The position numbers and the translations under genes are program-made. Positions 18,828 through 25,641 of a DNA stretch of 64,000 nt are shown piece after piece. A model generated the notes under the pieces. That model was not told the DNA's origin, did no database searches, and saw only the letters and a program-made list of their open reading frames with translations. Origin of the DNA: JBBTDV01 sp038042605 (lineage in GTDB: Bacteria; Bdellovibrionota; UBA1018). The stretch spans positions 62,001 through 126,000 of the forward strand of contig CAYHPW010000001.1 in assembly GCA_964358645.1 (NCBI GenBank), written 5' to 3'. Within the stretch, counting starts at the first letter, position 1; each line of letters starts with the position of its first letter.

Positions 18828-20696
18828 TTAAACTCTTAAAAAATGCACAACAATCGCCAACCCAGAGCAAACCACTAACATAACATACCATTGTACATCG
18901 CCGCTTTGAACTAATTGTAAAAGCTTGGCTGGCACGGAGATCCACCGAAACATGCTTTTATTTAATCCGTTTAAAATCCTTGTATCCACTTTACTAACTA
19001 CAGAAGCCGCACATCCCAATACTCTTTTAATTAGCCGTACTCTTGATATAAACATTTCCTTGATCTTATCTACAAAAAGAATCGCGCTTCCGGTCTCCAT
19101 GGCCAGCCGAATAAATATACTCTCAATGTACCAGCCACTCGAGGTTGCTTCGGTCAACCTAGGGCATTTAGCCTGAATATATAAATAAGGATCCCATCTG
19201 CCACAAAACAGCCAATACGAAATGCCACAACAAAATATCTGGGAAACTAAACAAATCCACACCGCTCGTGTAAAACCTATTTCGACCTCCTGTGGCGGTA
19301 TTTGGCTAAAAAATAAACTAAATAAAGAAGATTCTGCTGTAATTCCATTCCATAAAACATCAAGAGATAGACATAATATTACCGATACGACAACCAGTCT
19401 ATGCCATGAATATCCAGTCAACTTTACTCGTATCAAACGCCAGCAAAGCTTCCACATAAGCAGCATCACACAAAAAACAGCGAGCAATATAAAAACCAAA
19501 AGCGCAGGTTGCATATAAGCACGTGATATAATCTTTACATATGATATCGACCCAACTGTTCCAAGTACTCCACAACCTATCGCGGCAGAAAAAACCGATA
19601 AAGCATTTATAAATAATTTTTTCCACTTATTTAAAATAAGCATGGCATCACGCGGCGCCAGCGCAACCATGAATGACACCAAACTTACACTAAGCATTAA
19701 TGAAAACCCATATCTGTCACCACAGAATAAAGAAACCGCCAGAGCAAGATTAAACCCTGAGGAAATCCAAAACACTGCCGCTCGTTTTTCATTAGACTGG
19801 AATATTCCAACAACGGCGGTAAGAAGGGATGAAAATAATGGCACAAGTCCAACCGAAAGTAATGCCTGGCTAGAAATCCTAAAATTATGTCCAAGATGAC
19901 TTAAAAAGGCAAACATCACCCACGCTGGAAAAATCTGTCGCAACAAAACCTTTATGATTCCCTCAGTACCTGTAGTGGAAAGTAAATAGCCAGAAAAGGG
20001 GAAGCCATAAAACTGCAGCAAAGCCGCTATCACAAAAAACAGCCCGGCCGTAATCTTATATCCCATCGCAAAAGCGTCATGCACAGCTTCATCCTGCATC
20101 CATATGTTAACCATACCGGGGGCATGGTTTTGGATTAAAACTGTGACACTCAGCCATACTAAAAATAACACTGAAACCAGCTGCCAACCTAATCGACTAA
20201 CACTCTTTGCATCTTTGTCATTTTTCCAGTCAAATACGTATGAAAGCGTCCCACCTAAAATCGTCATGACAAAACCAAAAAACGCAAGCCATGGCGTAAT
20301 CGAGCCCCAGGCAAGCAAAACCCCAACATAAGATATTAGACAAACTGGGATGTATTTTTTAAACGAACTACTTTCTATTGAGGCCGCTCCCAAAAAAGCC
20401 AAGGGAAGTATTGCCATCATTATTGCGAGTGGTCCCTGATAAAAACCTAACTTCATTACTCCTAATTCATCACCACCTACCGCAACCCACTTAACAAGCC
20501 ACTCTCTAAAAAAATTGCCACTATAGAAAAATGACGATAAATTCAAAATAACTACAGTCAATAAAATTAAACCACCGGTCGCGACTAGCCATAATCCAGT
20601 TTTTTCTCTTCTGCTTTTAAATAACCAAAAAGAAATCAGAGCCATACAAACCGAAACTAGATAACAAAAAATCGTAAATGAACTTATAACACTCAT
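18828..20696 (-). CDS. nuoL: Highly divergent NuoL-like subunit of a second complex I (set 2)
   Basis: This is a 622-residue, strongly hydrophobic protein in the NuoL position. Only patches match NuoL. At TM5 the Trp-Glu pair is Phe-Phe (PWLAFFGFVMTILGG). At TM7 the lysine aligns with glutamine (ALLQFYGFPFSGYLL). The last anchor helix is best kept (SGDVQWYVMLVVCSGLAIVV). The pre-anchor segment also resembles NuoL, so the lateral arm is likely retained. It overlaps nuoK by four bases. It is the most diverged member of the set, and the call rests on operon position, length, helix count and these patches. Confidence 0.82.
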   Translation of the reverse strand: MSVISSFTIFCYLVSVCMALISFWLFKSRREKTGLWLVATGGLILLTVVILNLSSFFYSGNFFREWLVKWVAVGGDELGVMKLGFYQGPLAIMMAILPLAFLGAASIESSSFKKYIPVCLISYVGVLLAWGSITPWLAFFGFVMTILGGTLSYVFDWKNDKDAKSVSRLGWQLVSVLFLVWLSVTVLIQNHAPGMVNIWMQDEAVHDAFAMGYKITAGLFFVIAALLQFYGFPFSGYLLSTTGTEGIIKVLLRQIFPAWVMFAFLSHLGHNFRISSQALLSVGLVPLFSSLLTAVVGIFQSNEKRAAVFWISSGFNLALAVSLFCGDRYGFSLMLSVSLVSFMVALAPRDAMLILNKWKKLFINALSVFSAAIGCGVLGTVGSISYVKIISRAYMQPALLVFILLAVFCVMLLMWKLCWRLIRVKLTGYSWHRLVVVSVILCLSLDVLWNGITAESSLFSLFFSQIPPQEVEIGFTRAVWICLVSQIFCCGISYWLFCGRWDPYLYIQAKCPRLTEATSSGWYIESIFIRLAMETGSAILFVDKIKEMFISRVRLIKRVLGCAASVVSKVDTRILNGLNKSMFRWISVPAKLLQLVQSGDVQWYVMLVVCSGLAIVVHFLRV

Positions 20697-20983
20697 CTAT
20701 AAAGGGTCCTTAAATCATCAACATTCACCGTATCGCGAAGATAAAGCCTACGAATCGTCAACCCTATTCCAGCAACCACTTGAGCTATGCCACTTAACAG
20801 CAGAAAAAATCCAGCCATTTGCCCGCCTGGTCCATCTGTAACGGTTAGACCTGCAGCTACAAAGGCAAGAGATGAACTGATTGTTAGAATGTTAGCTCCT
20901 ATTAACACACCAAATAGTGTTCGCCGTGATATTAAACACACAAACCCAAGCCCACCCAATAAACCCGCCAACAGCGCCATCAT
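20693..20983 (-). CDS. nuoK: Divergent NuoK-like subunit of a second complex I (set 2)
   Basis: This 96-residue, three-helix subunit is recognised by GPGGQMAGFF and its alignment to the set 1 NuoK. Both buried glutamates are replaced: the first by asparagine (VLIGANILTIS), the second by glutamine (SGIAQVVAGIGL). The near-isosteric swaps suggest selection to keep the fold without the charge. It overlaps nuoJ and nuoL by four bases each. Confidence 0.92.
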   Translation of the reverse strand: MMALLAGLLGGLGFVCLISRRTLFGVLIGANILTISSSLAFVAAGLTVTDGPGGQMAGFFLLLSGIAQVVAGIGLTIRRLYLRDTVNVDDLRTLYR

Positions 20984-21528
20984 TTAATGTCTCTCCCAAT
21001 ATTTTTTGCGACATGAATGTTATTGCTCGCCATTGGCCTACTTGTTCTAACAACAAATCCAGTCCCAATCAAAGCGACCAGCAGGATAAACGCCAACATC
21101 TCTAGTGAGATAAAACCACGTCCTCCGGCCATTTTCCCAAGTGCAGTAAGACCCGTATCGTAAACAAAATGTTCCTTTGTGGTTATGTCAATAATTTTTT
21201 CAATACCTAAAAAAACCACTACTGCAAAACATAAACCCAAAAAAATAGATGTAACTAAAAAAGACCGGCTTTTCTTTTCTGAGGTGGCCCAAAACTGTTC
21301 ACCAGAAAGTGCTGCGGCTATAATAAAAGCTCCAGTTACCAATGTTGACGTAATCCACTGAACAATAGCGAGGGTCTCCGCACCATATAAAATATAAACA
21401 AATCCCACAGCAACGCCCGTTCCCCATAAAGCAGTCACGGCTTTATATATGTTATTTAAAAAAACTGCACATACTGCGGTAACTACAACAACCATCCCTA
21501 GAACCAACTGGATCATTGGGTCAACCAA
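20980..21528 (-). CDS. nuoJ: Divergent NuoJ-like subunit of a second complex I (set 2)
   Basis: This 182-residue membrane protein occupies the NuoJ position with about five predicted helices. The helix-3 region reads IVQWITSTLVTGAFIIAAAL, replacing the small-residue YAGAIMVL pattern of set 1, so the hinge region has changed. The C-terminal membrane segment (SLEMLAFILLVALIGTGFVV) resembles the set 1 SVVLLVAIVGAVAI segment. It overlaps nuoI by 16 bases and nuoK by four. The family call rests on position, helix pattern and partial similarity. Confidence 0.88.
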   Translation of the reverse strand: MVDPMIQLVLGMVVVVTAVCAVFLNNIYKAVTALWGTGVAVGFVYILYGAETLAIVQWITSTLVTGAFIIAAALSGEQFWATSEKKSRSFLVTSIFLGLCFAVVVFLGIEKIIDITTKEHFVYDTGLTALGKMAGGRGFISLEMLAFILLVALIGTGFVVRTSRPMASNNIHVAKNIGRDIK

Positions 21529-22046
21529 TCTTCTTCCATTTGTTTTCTAGCCAATGCCCACTTACGCCGCTGCCCCTCTGTTACAAAACTACGACCAAAG
21601 GAATTTATCATTTTATTCATATTATCCACTGCCCCTTCATAGTTCTTACTATGAATCAAGGCATTGGGATGACAAATCTCAACGCAAATACCACAAAAAA
21701 TACACTTAGCCTGGTTAATATCAAAGACAGAAACCCAAGTTTTACTCTCATCCCAGGCAGGCTCGGTCTCAAGTCTTATACATTTAACTGGGCAAACATC
21801 AACACAGGCCCCGCAACCAGTACACTTATCAATATCATTAAACAAAAACCCTCTGCTTCTCGCAGGAAGATCGTCGGCGGTCTTTGCAGAAATAGGATTT
21901 GGGTATTGTTCTGTTACCTCTTTATACTTTTCACCAAAACTAAACATATAACAAAAGGCGGTTATGCTTGGTTCCGTAAATGATCTAAATCTGAAAAATA
22001 TTTCCTTAAAATAATCATAAACACTAGAAATAACAGACTCGATCAT
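21513..22046 (-). CDS. nuoI: NuoI-like ferredoxin subunit of a second complex I (set 2)
   Basis: This 177-residue protein has two intact 4Fe-4S motifs, CTGCGACVDVCP at about residues 75-86 and CIFCGICVEIC at about 114-124, so clusters equivalent to N6a and N6b should form. The N-terminal region is longer and less like NuoI of set 1. Keeping all eight cysteines contrasts with the loss of charged residues in the membrane subunits next to it and implies that electron transfer is still under selection. It overlaps nuoH by four bases and nuoJ by 16. Confidence 0.95.
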   Translation of the reverse strand: MIESVISSVYDYFKEIFFRFRSFTEPSITAFCYMFSFGEKYKEVTEQYPNPISAKTADDLPARSRGFLFNDIDKCTGCGACVDVCPVKCIRLETEPAWDESKTWVSVFDINQAKCIFCGICVEICHPNALIHSKNYEGAVDNMNKMINSFGRSFVTEGQRRKWALARKQMEEDWLTQ

Positions 22047-23089
22047 TTGAGCATGCCCCCAATATTAATCACCCCCTCACCAAATAAAGCCAATAATGAA
22101 AGCGGTCCAAGTATTCTCCAGCAGTAATATGTAATCTGATCCGACCGCCTCCTGGGTAAAGCATTATTTAAAAAAACCATCACCAACATAAGAAAAAAAC
22201 ACTTAATAAACAAACAGCCAAGTTGTGTAATATTAACAGCTGGATTACCACCGATATATGTGGCGGCAGAGATAAGCCGTGGTGGCAAATTCCAAGCCCC
22301 AAGATATAAAATTACAGCCATAATCGACCAAAGAAAAATCGAATAACAATACAACAGCTTCGATAAAATAATTCTCATGCCTTTTCCATAATCATTATAG
22401 ACAAATACACCATCTAATATATTAGACAGCCCAAACAATGCGACCCCGCTGCTAAGAAAAACCAAAAACGATATAAATTGAAATGGATTTGAAAACGCTG
22501 ACCAATATAATGGTGAAAAACCCTGCTGGTCAACCACCATCGTCCACTGAAAAGAACCAGAATGAAGGGCGGCACATACTATGGTTACTGACGCTGGAAA
22601 AGCCCCAGCAACAGCCTGTGCCCAGATTTGCATCCCTAAAAACCAGCCCTGTGCCGACCCATGGCTTATCCCAACAAACATGGTAGCAAGCATCGCGGCA
22701 AGTACGATCCAGAAAAAAAACAATATACCAAGCTCAGAATTAAATATTGATGCAGCAAAGCCGAGGGGAATTATTGCTATAGTTGAAAAAAAAATCATCC
22801 ACCTTAGATAAAACCATATCAGTGGCGCCAATGGGGCTTCTTTAACAACTGTGTGTCTTTGTAATATTTTTAATAAGTCAGCAACTGGTTGAAACATCCC
22901 GGCTGGCCCGACAACCGCCGGTCCTATGCGAGCGTGAATATCTGCAGATATTTTTCGGCTTAAATATACAAATATGGTTAATAATGGAACGATGACCAAT
23001 AATGTCGCGATAAACACTCCAAAAAAAGATTGTACCCATGAAGGAAAATAATCATTTACCCATGGAAAAAAACTGGTCCATGGAGTCAT
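22043..23089 (-). CDS. nuoH: Divergent NuoH-like subunit of a second complex I (set 2)
   Basis: This 348-residue membrane protein keeps the N-terminal NuoH signature (RIGPAVVGPAGMFQPVADLL). The conserved acidic loop of NuoH (PFDLPEGESE in set 1) is gone. The corresponding stretch reads SNILDGVFVYNDYGKGMRII, followed by kept features such as YLGAWNLPP. The acidic residues that begin the proton path from the quinone cavity are therefore absent. It overlaps nuoI and nuoD by four bases each. Confidence 0.92.
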   Translation of the reverse strand: MTPWTSFFPWVNDYFPSWVQSFFGVFIATLLVIVPLLTIFVYLSRKISADIHARIGPAVVGPAGMFQPVADLLKILQRHTVVKEAPLAPLIWFYLRWMIFFSTIAIIPLGFAASIFNSELGILFFFWIVLAAMLATMFVGISHGSAQGWFLGMQIWAQAVAGAFPASVTIVCAALHSGSFQWTMVVDQQGFSPLYWSAFSNPFQFISFLVFLSSGVALFGLSNILDGVFVYNDYGKGMRIILSKLLYCYSIFLWSIMAVILYLGAWNLPPRLISAATYIGGNPAVNITQLGCLFIKCFFLMLVMVFLNNALPRRRSDQITYYCWRILGPLSLLALFGEGVINIGGMLK

Positions 23090-24219
23090 TTATCAACCTC
23101 AGACATTCCTAAATCCATGCTAGAAAGAATTACAGATAGATCATCTAATTTATTCCCTGGTAAAACTTTCGGCAGCGCCATAACTCCGGCCATAGAAGGT
23201 GTTCTAAATTGAATCCTGGCTGGTGTTGGTCCCCCGTCTGAAACTACATGACAACCAAGAAGCCCCCTAGAACTCTCCACGCGTATATAAGCCTCACCCC
23301 GTGGAACGATAATTTCATCTTCTGGTTTTTTGCTGCAAAAATCCCCTATGGGCATTTTTTCTGCGGCCTGTTTAAGTATATCTATACTTGTTGCGATCTC
23401 CTGTATTCTTATCAAAATTCTGGCATAGGCATCTCCTAAGTGCTCGTGGCCCGCTGGGGCTAAGGGCACGTTAATATCAATGTCAGCATAACCGCTATAT
23501 GGTGAGGATGAGCGTACGTCGTACATAAGGCCAGTCGCCTTGGCGTTTGGACCCGTCATACCGGTCTCGTTTGCTAATTTCTTTTCTATCAATCCAACTT
23601 TTTTTGCCCTTCCAATAAATGTGTCGGAAAAAATCAGCGTCTTATCGTACTCCTTCAGCCTTATCAGTATAGTTTCACAGGTCTCTATCATCTTTTCGAT
23701 AAACCCATCACTAACATCCTCCTTTACACCACCGAACCGCAAGAAATTTGGTGAAAATCTAGCCCCACTAACCAGCTCAAGAAGATCTAAAACCTGTTCG
23801 CGATCCCTTAATACATGATGCATGACTGCTAAAGCTCCGGTCGATCTTGCAACTGCTGCAACACATGCTAAATGTGAGCTTATCCTGTTAAGTTCTGATA
23901 AAATGATCCTTATTTTTTGTGCTCTGGGTGGTACTGGAAGCATTATGATTTCTTCCACACCTAAGCACAGCGCTAGTTCGGCAAAAACAGCGGCGCTAGA
24001 GTCAAGCCGATCGGCATAGGCAATAGATGCTCTCCACTTTTGTATTTCAAGGGCTTTTTCAACGCCTTTATGTAAAAAACCGGTTTCAATAGCTGCAGAA
24101 ACAATTAGTTCACCATCAGCTTTCAGTGATAGCTTCATCGGCGCCTGTAATCTATAATCATAGGGGCCAATTTCAAAAGTGTTTAAATCGGTATTTAGCC
24201 ACTCACTACTATCAAACAT
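23086..24219 (-). CDS. nuoD: Divergent NuoD-like subunit with altered quinone site (set 2)
   Basis: This 377-residue 49-kDa-type subunit aligns without gaps to the set 1 NuoD at the active site. The THPAMHG loop is replaced by YDYRLQA (both histidines lost), the tyrosine of ENRTY is tryptophan (EIQKWRASIAYADRLD), and the aspartate of ARVIDHL is serine (NRISSHL). The hydrogenase-type CxxC pairs are also absent, so it is not a [NiFe] hydrogenase large subunit. MTGPNAKATGLMYDVR and a C-terminal SEVDK show true kinship to NuoD. It overlaps nuoC by eight bases. Quinone reduction of the usual kind looks unlikely. Confidence 0.93.
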   Translation of the reverse strand: MFDSSEWLNTDLNTFEIGPYDYRLQAPMKLSLKADGELIVSAAIETGFLHKGVEKALEIQKWRASIAYADRLDSSAAVFAELALCLGVEEIIMLPVPPRAQKIRIILSELNRISSHLACVAAVARSTGALAVMHHVLRDREQVLDLLELVSGARFSPNFLRFGGVKEDVSDGFIEKMIETCETILIRLKEYDKTLIFSDTFIGRAKKVGLIEKKLANETGMTGPNAKATGLMYDVRSSSPYSGYADIDINVPLAPAGHEHLGDAYARILIRIQEIATSIDILKQAAEKMPIGDFCSKKPEDEIIVPRGEAYIRVESSRGLLGCHVVSDGGPTPARIQFRTPSMAGVMALPKVLPGNKLDDLSVILSSMDLGMSEVDK

Positions 24220-24727
24220 TGCTAGTCACCTGCTGACAATGACTAATGCCTAAAACTTGTTTTGGAAAAACATAGTCTTTCCTTAATGGAAACCCGACCC
24301 AACCGTGTAGCAAAAGACTTTTTTCTTTTTTATGTAATGTCCCATCCTGAAAAGAAACGCCAAACAACTCTTCGATCTCACTCTCAAATGCTATAGCCAT
24401 TGGCCAGGTTTTAGTTACAGACGGGAAGCTTACAATGCCACCAGAAACATTTATATCTGCAGAACCTCTTAATATCAGTGTACTGCCAAATTTCCATGAA
24501 GACACCACATAGGTAAAAACTAGCGCTTCTCCGATCTGCATCGCCGATAAATTCTCAAGCCAATCCAATGATATTTCATTATCTTGTTTAATAATTTCGG
24601 CTACCCTTTGAATGCTTTTTGTTTCTATCCACAAACATACCATCTCAGAACGACCCATTCGTTGCTTTCTTAAAACGGCACCAGGAACAACTTCATTTAG
24701 TTTCGATAGCAATGTCTTTTTGTCCAT
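24212..24727 (-). CDS. nuoC: Divergent NuoC-like subunit of a second complex I (set 2)
   Basis: This peripheral subunit carries the C-terminal 30-kDa signature (GWVGFPLRKDYVFPKQ) and EIEELFGVSF, which matches EREIFDMFGI of set 1. I prefer the ATG at 24727 (171 residues), with AGGATTGG just upstream. An ATG at 24751 would overlap nuoB by 59 bases. The middle of the protein is poorly conserved. It likely pairs with the divergent NuoD as in complex I. Confidence 0.9.
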   Translation of the reverse strand: MDKKTLLSKLNEVVPGAVLRKQRMGRSEMVCLWIETKSIQRVAEIIKQDNEISLDWLENLSAMQIGEALVFTYVVSSWKFGSTLILRGSADINVSGGIVSFPSVTKTWPMAIAFESEIEELFGVSFQDGTLHKKEKSLLLHGWVGFPLRKDYVFPKQVLGISHCQQVTSNV

Positions 24728-25187
24728 TTTCCAATCCTGAAATAACTTCAATCAGCTTAATCAATCCATTCATAATCGCCTCCGGACGAGGAGGGCAGCC
24801 TGGAATATAAATATCAATAGGTATTATTTTATCTACGCCGGCAATAACAGAATAGCTGTACTCAGGTGCAAAAGCACCACCGCAATTAGTACATGATCCT
24901 ACTGAAATGACCCATTTCGGAAAGGGCATCTCTTCATAAAGCCCTTTCAAATAAGGTGCGATCTTGTATGAAACTGGCCCAGCTACAAATAATAAATCTG
25001 CCTGTTTGGGATCAATTTGTGGAATGCAACCAAATCTTTCTATGTCGTATTTACATCCTAAAACGTTCGTTAACTCTTCGGCACAGCAACCATGACAAGC
25101 AGCTATATACCATAATGACCTTTTTCTCGCCCAAGTTATGGCGCGCTGAAGCGTTCCTATTCCCGCTTGGTTTTTCCGTCCTGCCAA
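24693..25187 (-). CDS. nuoB: NuoB-like N2-cluster subunit of a second complex I (set 2)
   Basis: This 164-residue subunit has an intact N2-type cluster site: tandem cysteines in HGCCAEEL, and ligands in SVGSCTNCGG and IPGCPPRPEA. An extra cysteine in TNCGG is unusual. It is the best-conserved protein of set 2 together with NuoI. It overlaps the next gene, nuoC, and follows nuoA with about 30 bases of overlap. It should accept electrons from NuoI, but the quinone site beside it is altered. Confidence 0.95.
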   Translation of the reverse strand: MAGRKNQAGIGTLQRAITWARKRSLWYIAACHGCCAEELTNVLGCKYDIERFGCIPQIDPKQADLLFVAGPVSYKIAPYLKGLYEEMPFPKWVISVGSCTNCGGAFAPEYSYSVIAGVDKIIPIDIYIPGCPPRPEAIMNGLIKLIEVISGLENGQKDIAIETK

Positions 25188-25576
25188 TCCATATCTCCTT
25201 TTTTAAGTGAGTGAATCAAGCCAAGCAGCATAATAATACTGCTTGTTAAAATGGCTATAAGTGCCGCTAAGGCAACATCATCTTTACTGTTCCTCCTAAA
25301 AACAACAACGGAGGGGGCCACGCTAAGAGCGAGACTTACAAATAAAACAGACGTGCTTGCCACCAAAAAAAATCTTGTATTAAGTTTTCTGCCAATTGAA
25401 TCATGTAAAACAACAGATTTAATTTCCCTACGGTGCGGACAATATTCTTTTTTAATAATTAATTTTTGACCTATTCTTGAAAAAAAAACCGCGCAAAGCC
25501 ATAATATTGCCGGCAGCAATAGAGAAGCAATTAATCCTAAAAAAAATAAGTTATAAATACCCAAGCTATTTGGCAT
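25157..25576 (-). CDS. nuoA: Divergent NuoA-like subunit of a second complex I (set 2)
   Basis: This 139-residue, three-helix protein is the first gene of the 25-kb run. Over helix 2 it aligns without gaps to the set 1 NuoA (RFFLVASTSVLFVSLALSV). The conserved FDVEA acidic pair is replaced by valine and leucine. The loop cysteine may survive in KEYCPHRR. The extra length is mostly in loops and tail. It faces mfd head to head, so the promoter for set 2 should lie at about 25,577-25,641. Confidence 0.88.
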   Translation of the reverse strand: MPNSLGIYNLFFLGLIASLLLPAILWLCAVFFSRIGQKLIIKKEYCPHRREIKSVVLHDSIGRKLNTRFFLVASTSVLFVSLALSVAPSVVVFRRNSKDDVALAALIAILTSSIIMLLGLIHSLKKGDMDWQDGKTKRE

Positions 25577-25641
25577 TTCAAAACCCAGCGAAAAGACTAC
25601 TGAAGTTGAATTTTTGTGTCAAGCCAAGTAGATTATCAGCG
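25577..25641. promoter_or_regulatory. Divergent intergenic region between nuoA (set 2) and mfd
   Basis: About 65 bases separate the start of the leftward complex I run from the likely ATG of mfd. This is the only place where both transcripts can begin, so it should hold divergent promoters. I could not assign convincing -35/-10 boxes or an operator. Confidence 0.35.

Noticed and set aside
21516..21983. 155-residue plus-strand open frame opposite the set 2 nuoI
   Set aside because: It is antisense to the ferredoxin motifs, which are clearly coding on the minus strand.
15811..25576. Set 2 as a group 4 [NiFe] hydrogenase, Mrp antiporter or 2M-type complex I
   Set aside because: NuoD lacks the CxxC nickel ligands, NuoA/B/C/I/J/K/H are all present, which Mrp lacks, and each set has only one NuoM.
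25477..25641. N-terminal extension of Mfd overlapping nuoA of set 2
   Set aside because: The extra 55 residues do not resemble Mfd and run across the coding strand of nuoA.
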